The notes under the pieces: model-generated
What the model saw: only the letters and a program-made list of their open reading frames with translations
Databases searched by the model: none
What the model was told of the DNA's origin: nothing
In this document: positions 58,001 to 64,000 of the stretch, in pieces
Position numbering within the stretch: position 1 is the first letter of the stretch
How the letters are laid out: each line of letters starts with the position of its first letter
Program-made: the position numbers and the translations under genes
Assembly (NCBI GenBank): GCA_030549775.1
Contig: CM060172.1
Coordinates: 2,106,123 to 2,170,122, forward strand
DNA from: Tamarix chinensis
Lineage: Eukaryota; Streptophyta; Magnoliopsida; Caryophyllales; Tamaricaceae
Direction of reading: 5' to 3'
Length of the DNA stretch: 64,000 bases

Positions 58001-59992
58001 CTTAAGAGGCGAATACCCGAGTAATAGCTAACGTAGTAACCTTAGAAGTCGTAGAAGCCTTGGTCTTTGAGCCCTAGGAAGGATTGGGAGAAACATGATG
58101 AATATTAGGTTTATTACGAAGTACAAAGATGGGATCATTGTAATCTAGTAGCTCAGTGAGAGGCAAATGGATTATGTAACCCATATATTTATCCACCAAA
58201 CTCTCTTATCCCCAAAACTGTTTCTTAACTTCAAAATGACGGTTTAAATCCTTAATGTAACCTTTATATTAACTTAATACCAATCATATGACCTCAATAA
58301 AATTGTACTTATAAATTTTCCAAATTACTCTTATGATTTATTGAACTACTTTCCTCAACATACACACACCTCATATGATAGCTAGGGTTTTCAAACTTAT
58401 AGCTAACTCCACCCAAATATCTTATGTGATTTTCCAATCATATTTTCTCCTTCTGAAAGCATCAATTCTCATAATCATGGTTTTAAAATTATGGAGCATT
58501 ATATGACTACCCCTTAACAAGAAACTTTTTCCTTAAGTTCAGATATGAGCACAACTCGTAGGGGCTGTACCCTCAAATATGCTAACAATATCACATGACA
58601 ATGATGCCTAAGTATACTCATGTATACACACATGTATATCACCAATAACTTTATTCATGTATCTCATATATCCACATGTACACATACACATATGGATCAC
58701 ATCAATGCATCAATCAGGGAGTACAATGCTACCCCCTTAACACAAAAGCAATACACATGTATAAAAACAAACATGACTTGTATATAAATGGCTACTTAAA
58801 CGACTCGGGTTATTGCACCTCATAGCGCCCTTAGTCTTCCAAGTAGCCTCCTCAACACAATGGTTAGACCATAAAACCTTTACCACAAGGCGTAATATCC
58901 AAGATCCCTATGGGATGCTCATCATATGTCAATGTCTAGTCTAGCTCAATCATCTCAAGTTGTAACACGTGAGCAGAATCATTGTACATACTTCCTCAAT
59001 TGTGATATGTGGAAGACATTATGTACTCATGACAACTCCATTGGTAACTTGATTCTATATGCTATCTCGCCAACTCAATGTAAAATCTCACATGGTCCAA
59101 CATAAATAGGGCTCATCTTACCTTTTATGTTGAACCTCATTACTTCTTTAGTAGGTGAGATGCTAAGAATAACCTTCTTGCCTACCTTGAACTCTTCTTG
59201 TTGTTAGCTTTGGTTAGCATAACTCTTTTAGCAATTCAGAGCGGCTCTCATCTGTTTCTATATGAATCTCACCTGACTGACCATATCTTCAATCAACCGA
59301 GGACATGGTAGGTGTACTGATAGAGCCATACTTGATTTATTTATGGGAGATCTGAATCGATCACTTGTCTTTTGAATGGGCTATATAGTAAATGCTAAGG
59401 GCACCTGAGAGAGACCATGTTGAAATTTTTTATCACAATCAGGGAATGAGAAGAATTTCAAGATAAATATAGTATTTGAATATTGTCCACCCAAACCATT
59501 TCATGTGATATCCTGCATCACTCAAATGTAACAATACTAAATTAGTTACACATCTGGTCATACTTGGTAGGAGGAATTGTAACATGTACTCTCGACATAT
59601 TCTGTCAATTTTTTTATTCACATTTTTTATTTTCGAAAAAGAGGGAGGGGTTTAAAAAAACATTATAGGTTATATATTAGAATGTTAGCATTTGCTATTG
59701 TGGACATGTAACGTGTAAGGGAAGCTAATCTTTTTGGCTTTTGAGTGATTATATTTTTGTCAATGGCATGTGATCACTGTTTATTATCACCCGGACGTTA
59801 CCTTTTGGGTTTTCATATGGTGCATTTCCCATTGTTATCTTGTTCGCTTAAAACTCACATCAATGACACATATTGTCTGTCATTTCAGATTCATTGATGA
59901 TGCACTGAATAACGGTGTACCAGTGGTAATACTAGCAACACCCAGTGAAAGAGGGGAGGAGTTTGCCAGGTCTGTTATGGATGTGCTATTAT
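42792..59992 (+). CDS. HAD-superfamily (CbbY-like) hydrolase-like protein, probably plastid; exons 1-7, 3' part beyond window
   Basis: Seven exons joined in phase give about 224 codons: 42792-43066, 47593-47642, 47760-47823, 48157-48205, 48321-48389, 55526-55587, 59889 to about 59992. All have AG acceptors, and the donors through exon 6 are GT. Residues 1-60 are Ser/Arg-rich, like a transit peptide. HAD motif I spans the exon 1/2 junction (VLLEVDGVLIDAY), followed by the cap region (QAFNV, then FRRLGLDCAKWTEPIYSDLF, then IGWPTSLPTSEKETF) and the motif II strand (VPVVILATPSERGEEFARSV). The pattern resembles the Arabidopsis At5g45170-type HAD family (from memory). The first Asp of motif I is Glu, so phosphatase activity is uncertain. 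Introns 1, 5, 6 and 7 carry transposons; coding sequence is not interrupted. Confidence 0.82.
43610..44640 (+). pseudogene. Gypsy-type gag remnant in intron 1
   Basis: Plus-strand frames read LEVLRRKLKVCRCSLLLL-like leader, then KIALPNYDSEEDLK, then FCKLSMGTHDS and LQKLLVDVHLKRTQ, then a YISGLHEDI.DKLKVEVFCS-like stretch near 44190-44260. This is the Retrotrans_gag pattern with many stops and shifts. A KPLDASPRKGVSVEPSVL stretch follows (44460-44520). No pol follows. The AT-rich segment to about 45080 may be its LTR. Confidence 0.6.
45100..46023 (-). pseudogene. copia gag fragment in intron 1
   Basis: Minus-strand frames from 46023 down read SFSITYSSQPSMPITNLRF, a YMVGSLKAQLKGK-like region, and a STVYWISESIESKI..MCMF region. 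At 45210-45290 there is a decayed knuckle resembling C..C...GH....C with K.VGNFMENHQIKN. This is the copia Retrotran_gag order. A primer-binding-site complement, AAGCTCTGATACCA (46024-46037, initiator Met tRNA type), adjoins the LTR at 46038. Pol is absent. Confidence 0.7.
46038..46362 (-). repeat. 5' LTR of the intron 1 copia fragment
   Basis: On the minus strand it starts TGTTGGAACCAATC (46362) and ends TTTTTATTCCCACA (46038), beside the primer-binding site. Its outer 213 bp are included in the tandem duplication described separately. Confidence 0.7.
46150..46831. repeat. Perfect 339 bp tandem duplication
   Basis: 46150-46488 and 46493-46831 are identical base for base by my comparison, separated by ACAA (46489-46492). 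Each copy contains the outer part of the copia LTR plus 126 bp of flanking DNA, so it arose after that insertion. Period 343 bp. Confidence 0.95.
46832..47592. other. Remaining intron 1 sequence, nothing recognised
   Basis: AT-rich intron DNA up to the exon 2 acceptor. One short frame (47070-47258) has no domain. Confidence 0.5.
47593..47642 (+). CDS. HAD gene exon 2
   Basis: 50 bp between TTCCAG and AG|GTGAGT. It completes motif I and reads VLIDAYCSGNHQAFNV. Confidence 0.85.
47760..47823 (+). CDS. HAD gene exon 3
   Basis: 64 bp between GATCAG and AG|GTGAGA, reading FRRLGLDCAKWTEPIYSDLF in the phase set by exon 2. Confidence 0.85.
48157..48205 (+). CDS. HAD gene exon 4
   Basis: 49 bp between GACAG and CGG|GTTAGT, reading KGAGNEERMIALFFNR. 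Confidence 0.85.
48321..48389 (+). CDS. HAD gene exon 5
   Basis: 69 bp after TTTTCCAG, from IGWPTSLPTSEK to SVLREK, donor AAG|GTGTTC. The 7.1 kb intron that follows holds the antisense copia-2. Confidence 0.87.
48844..49112 (-). repeat. 3' LTR of copia-2
   Basis: On +, TGAAAGTTATGGAG to CCTTTTCTACA. Adjacent on the inner side is the polypurine tract. Confidence 0.93.
49113..49124 (-). other. Polypurine tract of copia-2
   Basis: The minus strand reads CTTGAGGGGGAG directly before the 3' LTR, the usual site of plus-strand priming. Confidence 0.85.
49125..49797 (-). pseudogene. copia-2 RNase H
   Basis: Reads QRLVGKLIYLSHTRPDIAF, then HLNAAYRIVKHLKGSPGRGL, then EAFTDADWTGSIEGRKSTSS with a catalytic Asp, then TWRSKKQSVVARNTAEVEF with the Glu region. 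The frame breaks with a stop after EVEF, where family members have 'RA', and degenerate sequence then runs to the polypurine tract. It is separated from reverse transcriptase by the insertion at 49808-50801. Confidence 0.85.
49808..50801. mobile_element. About 1 kb insertion within copia-2
   Basis: It separates ESLPV of reverse transcriptase from the DAAKCQRLVG start of RNase H, which are contiguous in copia elements. It is flanked by GCATCAACAG (49798-49807) and GCATCAAACAG (50802-50812), a 10 bp duplication with one extra base. That length fits a Mutator-like element or a retroposon, but no terminal inverted repeats are visible. Inside are an imperfect direct repeat with GCTTTTAATAATGTTTTTAG (50190-50275) and a 9 bp-stem hairpin CCCAACACT...AGTGTTGGG (about 50493-50518). 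No coding domain. Confidence 0.7.
50803..51810 (-). pseudogene. copia-2 reverse transcriptase
   Basis: PEWKKAILEEMSALEKNKTW and GCKWVFTLKYKADDTIERYK (about 51470-51660) form the N-terminal part, ending in a stop after YGIY where a frame break occurs. The second frame (51353-50805) reads FMTPPPGFQEKFG, LKKALYGLKQSPRAWFE and VLIVYVDDIIVT with the YVDD catalytic pair, then KYFLGMEVARS and TKLRAYEESLPV. Catalytic residues are kept but the frame is broken. Confidence 0.88.
51811..52299 (-). pseudogene. copia-2 linker between integrase and reverse transcriptase
   Basis: Hydrophilic frame (52192-51950) rich in Asn, Glu, Ser and His, typical of the variable linker in copia polyproteins. Interrupted by stops. 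Confidence 0.6.
52300..53479 (-). pseudogene. copia-2 pre-integrase and integrase
   Basis: LDNVLHVPKVSCNLLSISKL, then MLWHLQLGHPSIQYLKQLFP and FQCEICTLAKHHK give the HHCC zinc site. IHSDVWGPS carries the first catalytic Asp; KIFRSDNGRELFN carries the second. NTPKQNGVAKHKNRHILEV (near 52690-52745) is the third catalytic block, where copia has AERKN with the catalytic Glu: here it is Lys. The core is split near 52870-52960 by a frame break. SKVLNFKMPLDTF and FGCTAFILKNKGDQHD follow, then a GYSPTKKGYKCYDP end. Confidence 0.9.
53480..53789 (-). pseudogene. copia-2 protease region
   Basis: IIDSGATYHMTNCSQFFKS near 53545-53600 keeps the DSGA active-site motif. The codon before it, usually Trp, is a stop (TAG). 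The ADGSFSIVASMGSIQLTP stretch continues into the pre-integrase region. Confidence 0.82.
53790..54671 (-). pseudogene. copia-2 gag
   Basis: Starts at an ATG (MASSEETPANSMATNS) 30 bp from the primer-binding site. ITVYRLNGRNYLEWAQSVKL is the Retrotran_gag N-terminus. A stop follows DPKFKT, then SMEGSITKPHMFMQTAKEI, then GDRDITTYYNEMVTWWQELD and FLAGVSHNLDEVRGRILGRK. It ends in the knuckle CDHCRKPWHTREKCWKLH (about 53850-53905), a C-C-H-C array with W in place of G. Confidence 0.9.
54701..54716 (-). other. Primer-binding site of copia-2
   Basis: The minus strand reads TGGTATTAGTGCCATA next to the 5' LTR, a decayed match to the initiator Met tRNA site TGGTATCAGAGC typical of plant copia elements. 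Confidence 0.8.
54717..54991 (-). repeat. 5' LTR of copia-2
   Basis: On +, TGAAGTTATGGAG to CCTTTTCTACA. Contains a CCTATATATAGG palindrome that could act as a TATA element in either direction, and a 7 bp TTCTCTA-type duplication absent from the other LTR. Confidence 0.93.
54997..55525. other. Rest of intron 5, nothing recognised
   Basis: AT-rich intron DNA between the copia-2 target duplication and the exon 6 acceptor, without coding or repeat signal. Confidence 0.5.
55526..55587 (+). CDS. HAD gene exon 6
   Basis: 62 bp between TTTGCAG and AG|GTGAGC, reading KKAMDDFILSKECSLRPGVE. The phase agrees with exons 5 and 7. Confidence 0.85.
55588..56523. other. First part of intron 6, no gene recognised
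   Basis: Contains a short AT-rich stretch (55765-55800) and GC-richer sequence near 56040-56180 with repeated GCCCACA.AAAGAT words. It is probably repeat-derived, but I cannot assign it. Confidence 0.4.
56524..58200 (-). pseudogene. C-terminal region of a putative gypsy-type transposon protein (PF04195-like), intron 6
   Basis: On the minus strand: LLDYNDPIFVLRNKPNIHHV near 58110-58170, then a Thr/Ser/Pro-rich low-complexity part with a 19 bp direct repeat (GATTAGTTTGAAGGGGAGG near 57790 and 57820), then a coiled-coil-like part including WDDLDKKLEEVARSFKKLQQ (about 56805-56860). It ends with an acidic FQNNAEEVNNEEELDGEEE stretch and a stop near 56527. The order matches the C-terminal half of the plant gypsy-type transposon family as I recall it. 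Frame breaks are frequent. Confidence 0.55.
58201..58789. other. Possible LTR of the upstream gypsy fragment
   Basis: AT-rich, with repeated CACATGTATA words (58620-58690 and near 58755). It follows the integrase end on the minus strand, where a 3' LTR is expected, but no termini are clear. Confidence 0.35.
58790..59330 (-). pseudogene. Gypsy (chromovirus-type) integrase C-terminus and chromodomain-like tail, intron 6
   Basis: The minus strand reads MRFNIKGKMSPIYVGPCEIL, then VGEIAYRIKLPMELS.VHNVFHIS-like sequence and QLRKYV (about 58985-59140), the conserved block before the chromodomain in Tekay/Del/Reina-type elements. Nearer 58800-58860 a decayed VLW.NHRVEEATWK end with RCNNPSR is readable. 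Stops interrupt it. The rest of pol is absent. Confidence 0.7.
59331..59888. other. Rest of intron 6, nothing recognised
   Basis: AT-rich DNA up to the pyrimidine-rich acceptor CATTTCAG of exon 7. No coding or repeat structure I can support. Confidence 0.5.
59889..59992 (+). CDS. HAD gene exon 7 (3' end uncertain)
   Basis: Begins after CATTTCAG and reads FIDDALNNGVPVVILATPSE then RGEEFARSVMDVLL. The donor is unclear; GTTATA at 59993 is the best fit. No later exon is recognisable before 64000. Confidence 0.75.
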
Positions 59993-60648
59993 GTTATATT
60001 AGTGACCATTCTAGCTATTACAACTTAGTTTACGTTAATTTTTGGAGGTTGCTAACCATCAAACTGTATGAGCATGCATAGCAGTTAAAATTCCTCTTTC
60101 CCTCATTTTGTTCTGTTTCCATTTGTGCAACTTTAGATGATGAAATAGGGCAGTAAAGAGATCTTAATGCTGGTTTATTGATCTGTATATGTAGCAGTGG
60201 ACACGCTTCTCACATGCTGATAACTCACTGTGGGATGTGGTTACTTAGATCGAGATTATTCTGAAAGCTTACAGCCTTCAAGGCATGTTATGTTTAGAAC
60301 TAGTTCGTTAAATTATGAACTAAGATTATGCAATTATTATTCTCTCAACCTAGGCAATATTTCATTTTCATCATCAATTGGCAAATCAGAATTAAATCAT
60401 TTTCGACGGAATTCCTATGGCAACAAGAATCACATAATGCAAACTGTATGTCTGAAATTATAGGGTTATTAAGATGTGTTATAGTTACATTAGTGGGTGG
60501 GGCTTATCAATGTGCTGGCCATGGGCACTAAGCTGAATGGTAGCTGCTTGACACTTTGGTAGCTATTGGGCTTATGCATGAGCAACTATTTACTATCTTA
60601 AGGTTTTAAGTGCTTGATGCACAAGTTATTATGTTAAGGATTATTTGA
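59993..60648. other. First part of intron 7, nothing recognised
   Basis: Between exon 7 and the next copia LTR. Searched for the next HAD exon (expected to encode a 'KIVG..EVE' stretch) and found none. Confidence 0.45.
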
Positions 60649-61165
60649 TGTATGGTGGAGAATGATAAATAGTTTCTCACCTTGTCACAATGTGTTTAAT
60701 CCTATGGAGGATCCCATGGAGTTGTGCATGATATTGGGCTAGATTTAAGTTCATGTGTGGGGAGCTAAGTAAGACTTAGAAAGGAGAACAATGAAGAGGA
60801 GGATTAATGTTGGTCATTCAACCATCAAAATTTAACCGATGGTAATTAAGTTGGTATTGGAATATGCAGTCAATTAAACTTTAATTTCTCGGTTTCACCC
60901 ATTATCTTTTTTCCTCACTTTCTTATTTAGGTTAGGTTTATTTTTAGCCTATATAAAGAACTCTATTATATAGAGTTAAGAGAAAATGGAGAATGTACGG
61001 GACATAACATAAGAGTGAAAAACTCTGTATTTGAGTGATTCTTGTACTCATCAATTTATCAATAAAATTTCTAGCCCAAGTCATGGATTAAGCAATTTTT
61101 TGAACCATGTAAAAAAATTGTGTTTTCTACTTCATTTGCTCGATTTATTTATTGTTTTTTTTGCT
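60649..61165 (+). repeat. Copia-type LTR (copia-3), approximate limits
   Basis: Contains CCTATATAAAG (TATA at 60950-60957), a TATAGAGTTAAGAG leader, AATAAAATTTC (a polyadenylation-type signal at about 61060) and GAACCATGTAAAAAAATTGTG, which resembles the 'CCGAACCACGTAAA' U5 word common in plant copia LTRs. Gag follows. Ends not fixed. Confidence 0.55.
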
Positions 61166-61189
61166 TAGTGATTGGATGATTCTAGGGCA

Positions 61190-61908
61190 AATTAGCAATG
61201 GAAGATAGAAATATCAAAAGTGAGAAGTTTGATGGTTCTTATATTCTAGAAGCTTAATAAAAATAATTCTCAACCTCTTGAAGGTGAGAAGCTAGAATCG
61301 ATAGACAATGCAAAATGGGATACTTTAGACACGAAGGCTCTGAGTACAATCCTATTAAGTTTTGCTTGGAATGTTGTGTTCAATATTGAAGACGAGAAGA
61401 TGACAGCAGGTGTGATGTAAGAATTGCCAATATATATGAAAAACCCTCTGCAACGAGTAAGGTATTTCTTTTGAAAAAGTTATTTAATTTAGAGATGTTT
61501 GATGGTGCTTTAGTTGTGAATCAAATTAATTTGGTGTTTAGTCATTTGACTTAAGGTGATATCTGTTTTGATGATGAAGTCAAATCCTTAATTTTGTTAT
61601 CTTCTTTGCCAAAGAGTTAGGATACTATTGTTGTTACAATTAGTAGTTCTCATAGTCAAACTAAGTTGAAGTTTGATGAGGTACGAGAGTAGGTCCTTAG
61701 TGAGAGCATTTATAGGAAGAAATTAGGGCAAGAAGTTGCAGGTAGTGCAATTAGTGTTGCTGGTAGAGGAAGGAGTAGCAAGAGATGCAGTGGTAATCTT
61801 GTCAGATCTAAATCTAAAGGCAAGTCCAAAAGTTGTGGTCAAATAACTTGTTGGAATTGTGGTGAGGAGGGGAATATTGATAAAGAGTGCAAGAAACCTA
61901 GTCATTGA
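61190..61908 (+). pseudogene. copia-3 gag with intact CCHC knuckle, intron 7
   Basis: Frames give VEKFDGS-like start, QPLEGEKLESIDNAKWDTLD, KALSTILLSFAWNVVFNIED, then DDEVKSLILLSSLPKS and ISSSHSQTKLKFDEV. A basic Gly/Arg/Ser linker and the knuckle CWNCGEEGNIDKECKK (about 61852-61899) follow; the pattern CxxCx4[H]x4C has Asn in place of His. This is Tork-like copia gag order (family knowledge). Stops and shifts occur, and the element is cut shortly after by block F. Confidence 0.8.
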
Positions 61909-62819
61909 CCCAAACTTTGAGTTGTAAGGGACCTTATTAAGATTAAGACCCTTTTTTTCCCCCCTCTTATAAGAAATGAATGCTCAAGATAGATGCTGAT
62001 GCATATGGGAAACAAATTGTAACACCTCCAAATTTTGAATAAGAACATTTCGTTTTCAAGACAATGTGGAAGTGTATTAAAAACAAAACCGGGGATGTTA
62101 CCGCTACATCAATTATGAGAGATGCGCGATCATCACCTAAACTATGCTTAATGCAATGCAAAACAAGGACATGAACAAAAGAATGCATGCTCTACTAGTA
62201 CAACAGTAATGGTACCAATGTTGAGAATAATATAGATAAGAACGAGAGTTATAAAATCCAAATATAAGGACCAAATAAAAGAGTTTAAATAACCTGACAG
62301 CACCAAAAACATCTCAATACAGTGGATAAAAAATCATCTAAGCCAATTAGTTTAATTCTCAATCAAACGGAAGTGTAACTCTCAATTTCCAAGCAATGGC
62401 TAGCTACTGACCCATGATATCATCCTCAATATACTCAATCCGGAAATTATAACCATATAAATTATCTTTTGCTCACTGGAAAAGAAGTTGGATCATCACA
62501 GTGACCACACAAATGGAGTATCGGTACAATAAAATACTGGCAAAACAAACTATTTAAAACATAGTAAAGGCTCATGCTACACATTGAAATCACATAGTAG
62601 CATAGTAATAAGCATACTTAAACAATATAACATCCAAGCTCATGGTTGTAGCATAACAAGACATGCTTGTATAAAAATTATGGAAGAATAATAATTTAGA
62701 TCACGCATTAGATTCACATAACATAACCTATATTATAATTCTTCATTTAGTGATCGCATACTTTTCTGTTATTTGATAATCAGTTCAACCACACTTATTT
62801 CTCCAACATGAACTAAAGT

Positions 62820-63170
62820 CGTAGTAGCATACACATACCATAGGATACTATACCCACCATATGAGGTCAGGATATATTAAAAGAGCTTTTCTTCAGGAAT
62901 ACTACACCCACCACACATTGAGTACACTTGTCGCGAGGGCTTATACAGTTGGGATACCACACCTACCATCCAAGGTCAAAATACATTAAGGGGGCTTGTA
63001 CAAGGATACCTCACTCACCACACCTTGAATGCATCTGCTGTGAGGGCTACATAAGTTAGGACACCACACCTGCCTAAGCAATGGATAGTACGAAGTACCA
63101 GGGGGCTTGTACTGGGATACCTCACCCATTCGAGATGGACATTGATGCCATACCGGCCTTCTAGTATTAT
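62820..63170 (-). repeat. Repeat units with GGATACCACACCCACC in F
   Basis: About five units of 60-75 bp with GGATACCACACCCACC- and GAGTACACTTG-like words. The matching array in B1 is at 21030-21260, with the same final GATGCCATACCGGC word in both. Confidence 0.75.
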
Positions 63171-63654
63171 TCTACCCTCAAAGATATGTGCATACCCCCT
63201 ACCGACTATAAAATGGTAGAGAAGGAAATATAAACTAAGTGAAAAGATAAAAGTATAGGCAATCCAACCCTTAATTTCTAGTTAGCTACTTCGAGAGTTA
63301 GAGAAAAATGCTTGAACGAAATCTTAATTCCATTATTAAGCGATATCATAAATCACAATCAATTCTATTATTAAGTGATATCACAAATCACAATTAATTC
63401 TATTAATAACCAATTGGGTATTTCTAAGTGGTAACACCAAACACAACACAAGACATATAAGCCACCAATTGGGTGTTTAAAGGTGATACGAAACTTAACT
63501 ACATAAGGCACCACAATAGTCATTTTGATCCTTTCTAAATTCAGGTTAAGTATAGTTAAAATCATGATTAAAATGTTGTAATTACATAAAAAAGGTTAAG
63601 ATAGAAGTCCCAAAGAAAAATTATCAAATAACAAGTAAACATGGCAAACTCAGA

Positions 63655-64000
63655 CAGACAAGTCGGTCGGTTGCTAGGACCAATCGACCGGTTTGTTCAC
63701 ATTAGACCTGAGACCAAATGAATACACACGAAACCAGTCGACTGGTTGGTCTAACTGATTGACTATTCATAGAAATCAGTCGATGGGTTTTGTCAAACTG
63801 GTTGATGTGTTTTGCTAAACTAGTGAATGTGTTTAAGTAGAGGCCAAACCACTCTAGTTACAAAACAACTAGTCATGGATTAGGTAAGCCGATTGACTGT
63901 TCATGGAGAACAGTTGATTGGTTCATTAAACCAATCAATTGTTCAAGTAACCAACTTATTGTGACTACCAACCAAAGTGATTGTTCACATAACCAATTGA
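63655..64000 (-). repeat. Array of short palindromic CCAGTCGACTGG-like units in F
   Basis: About twelve degenerate units of 20-30 bp around CAATCGACCGGTTTG, CAGTCGACTGGTT and CAATCGATTGGTT-like cores. A perfect 16 bp palindrome, AACCAGTCGACTGGTT, lies at 63732-63747. B1 has a decayed version at 21745-21990. It continues beyond the window. Confidence 0.75.

Larger units (their letters stand above)
62018..64000 (-). mobile_element. LTR block F, minus-oriented, runs off the window
   Basis: On + it begins TGTAACACCTCCAAATTTTG, followed by GGGGATGTTACCGCTACATC, the counterpart of the A-family GCGGTAACATCCCC box. Its terminal sense sequence can also form a hairpin 2 (CCGGTTTTG with CAAAATTTGG, one bulge). 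It shares a colinear landmark order with B1. The candidate target duplication left of it is CAAAT (62013-62017); the right end is outside the window. Confidence 0.65.

Overview
This window looks like intergenic and intronic DNA from a transposon-rich flowering plant. I base that on Ty1/copia and Ty3/gypsy remnants of plant type, very large LTR-like blocks, and one nuclear gene with short exons, GT-AG introns and a plastid-type N-terminus. I cannot name the species; a dicot or another non-grass angiosperm fits best. There is no bacterial-style operon, CRISPR array, tRNA or rRNA gene that I can support.

Positions 1-23410 are layered retrotransposon debris. LTR block A1 (+, left end outside the window, right end 8479) is split by an antisense relative, A2 (3697-8118), bounded by the target duplication GTATC. 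Then come a 1.9 kb relative (C, 9595-11494), an unidentified stretch, part of another relative (D), an Athila-like gag/protease remnant, a remnant of the putative gypsy-type transposon family, and LTR pieces G and B1.

Positions 23966-42220 form one nested stack. An old copia element (23966 to about 42220) is interrupted by a gypsy element (25940-35852). That gypsy element is itself interrupted by a 5160 bp solo-LTR-like block, A3 (28754-33913, target duplication ATGCT). A further LTR fragment, E (38396-40995), sits in the copia RNase H region.

From 42792 onward there is one real host gene: seven 5' exons of a HAD-superfamily (CbbY-like) protein, spread over at least 17 kb and continuing past the window. 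Its introns are filled with transposons: gypsy and copia gag fragments and a perfect 339 bp duplication in intron 1; a nearly complete 6148 bp antisense copia (48844-54991, target duplication GCTTA) in intron 5; gypsy fragments in intron 6; and a copia fragment plus LTR block F in intron 7.

The most interesting signal is in the A-family LTRs. All three copies end in the same two tandem hairpins. Hairpin 1 is exactly 44 nt in each copy, with a 13 bp stem, one mismatch, 4 more bp and an 8 nt loop, and it shows compensatory base changes and G-U wobbles that only make sense on one strand. The same LTRs also carry arrays of a CCGGT-NN-ACCGG palindrome and a long sense-strand polypyrimidine tract. 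This suggests a structured RNA at the U5 end of a giant-LTR, possibly LARD-like, retrotransposon family.
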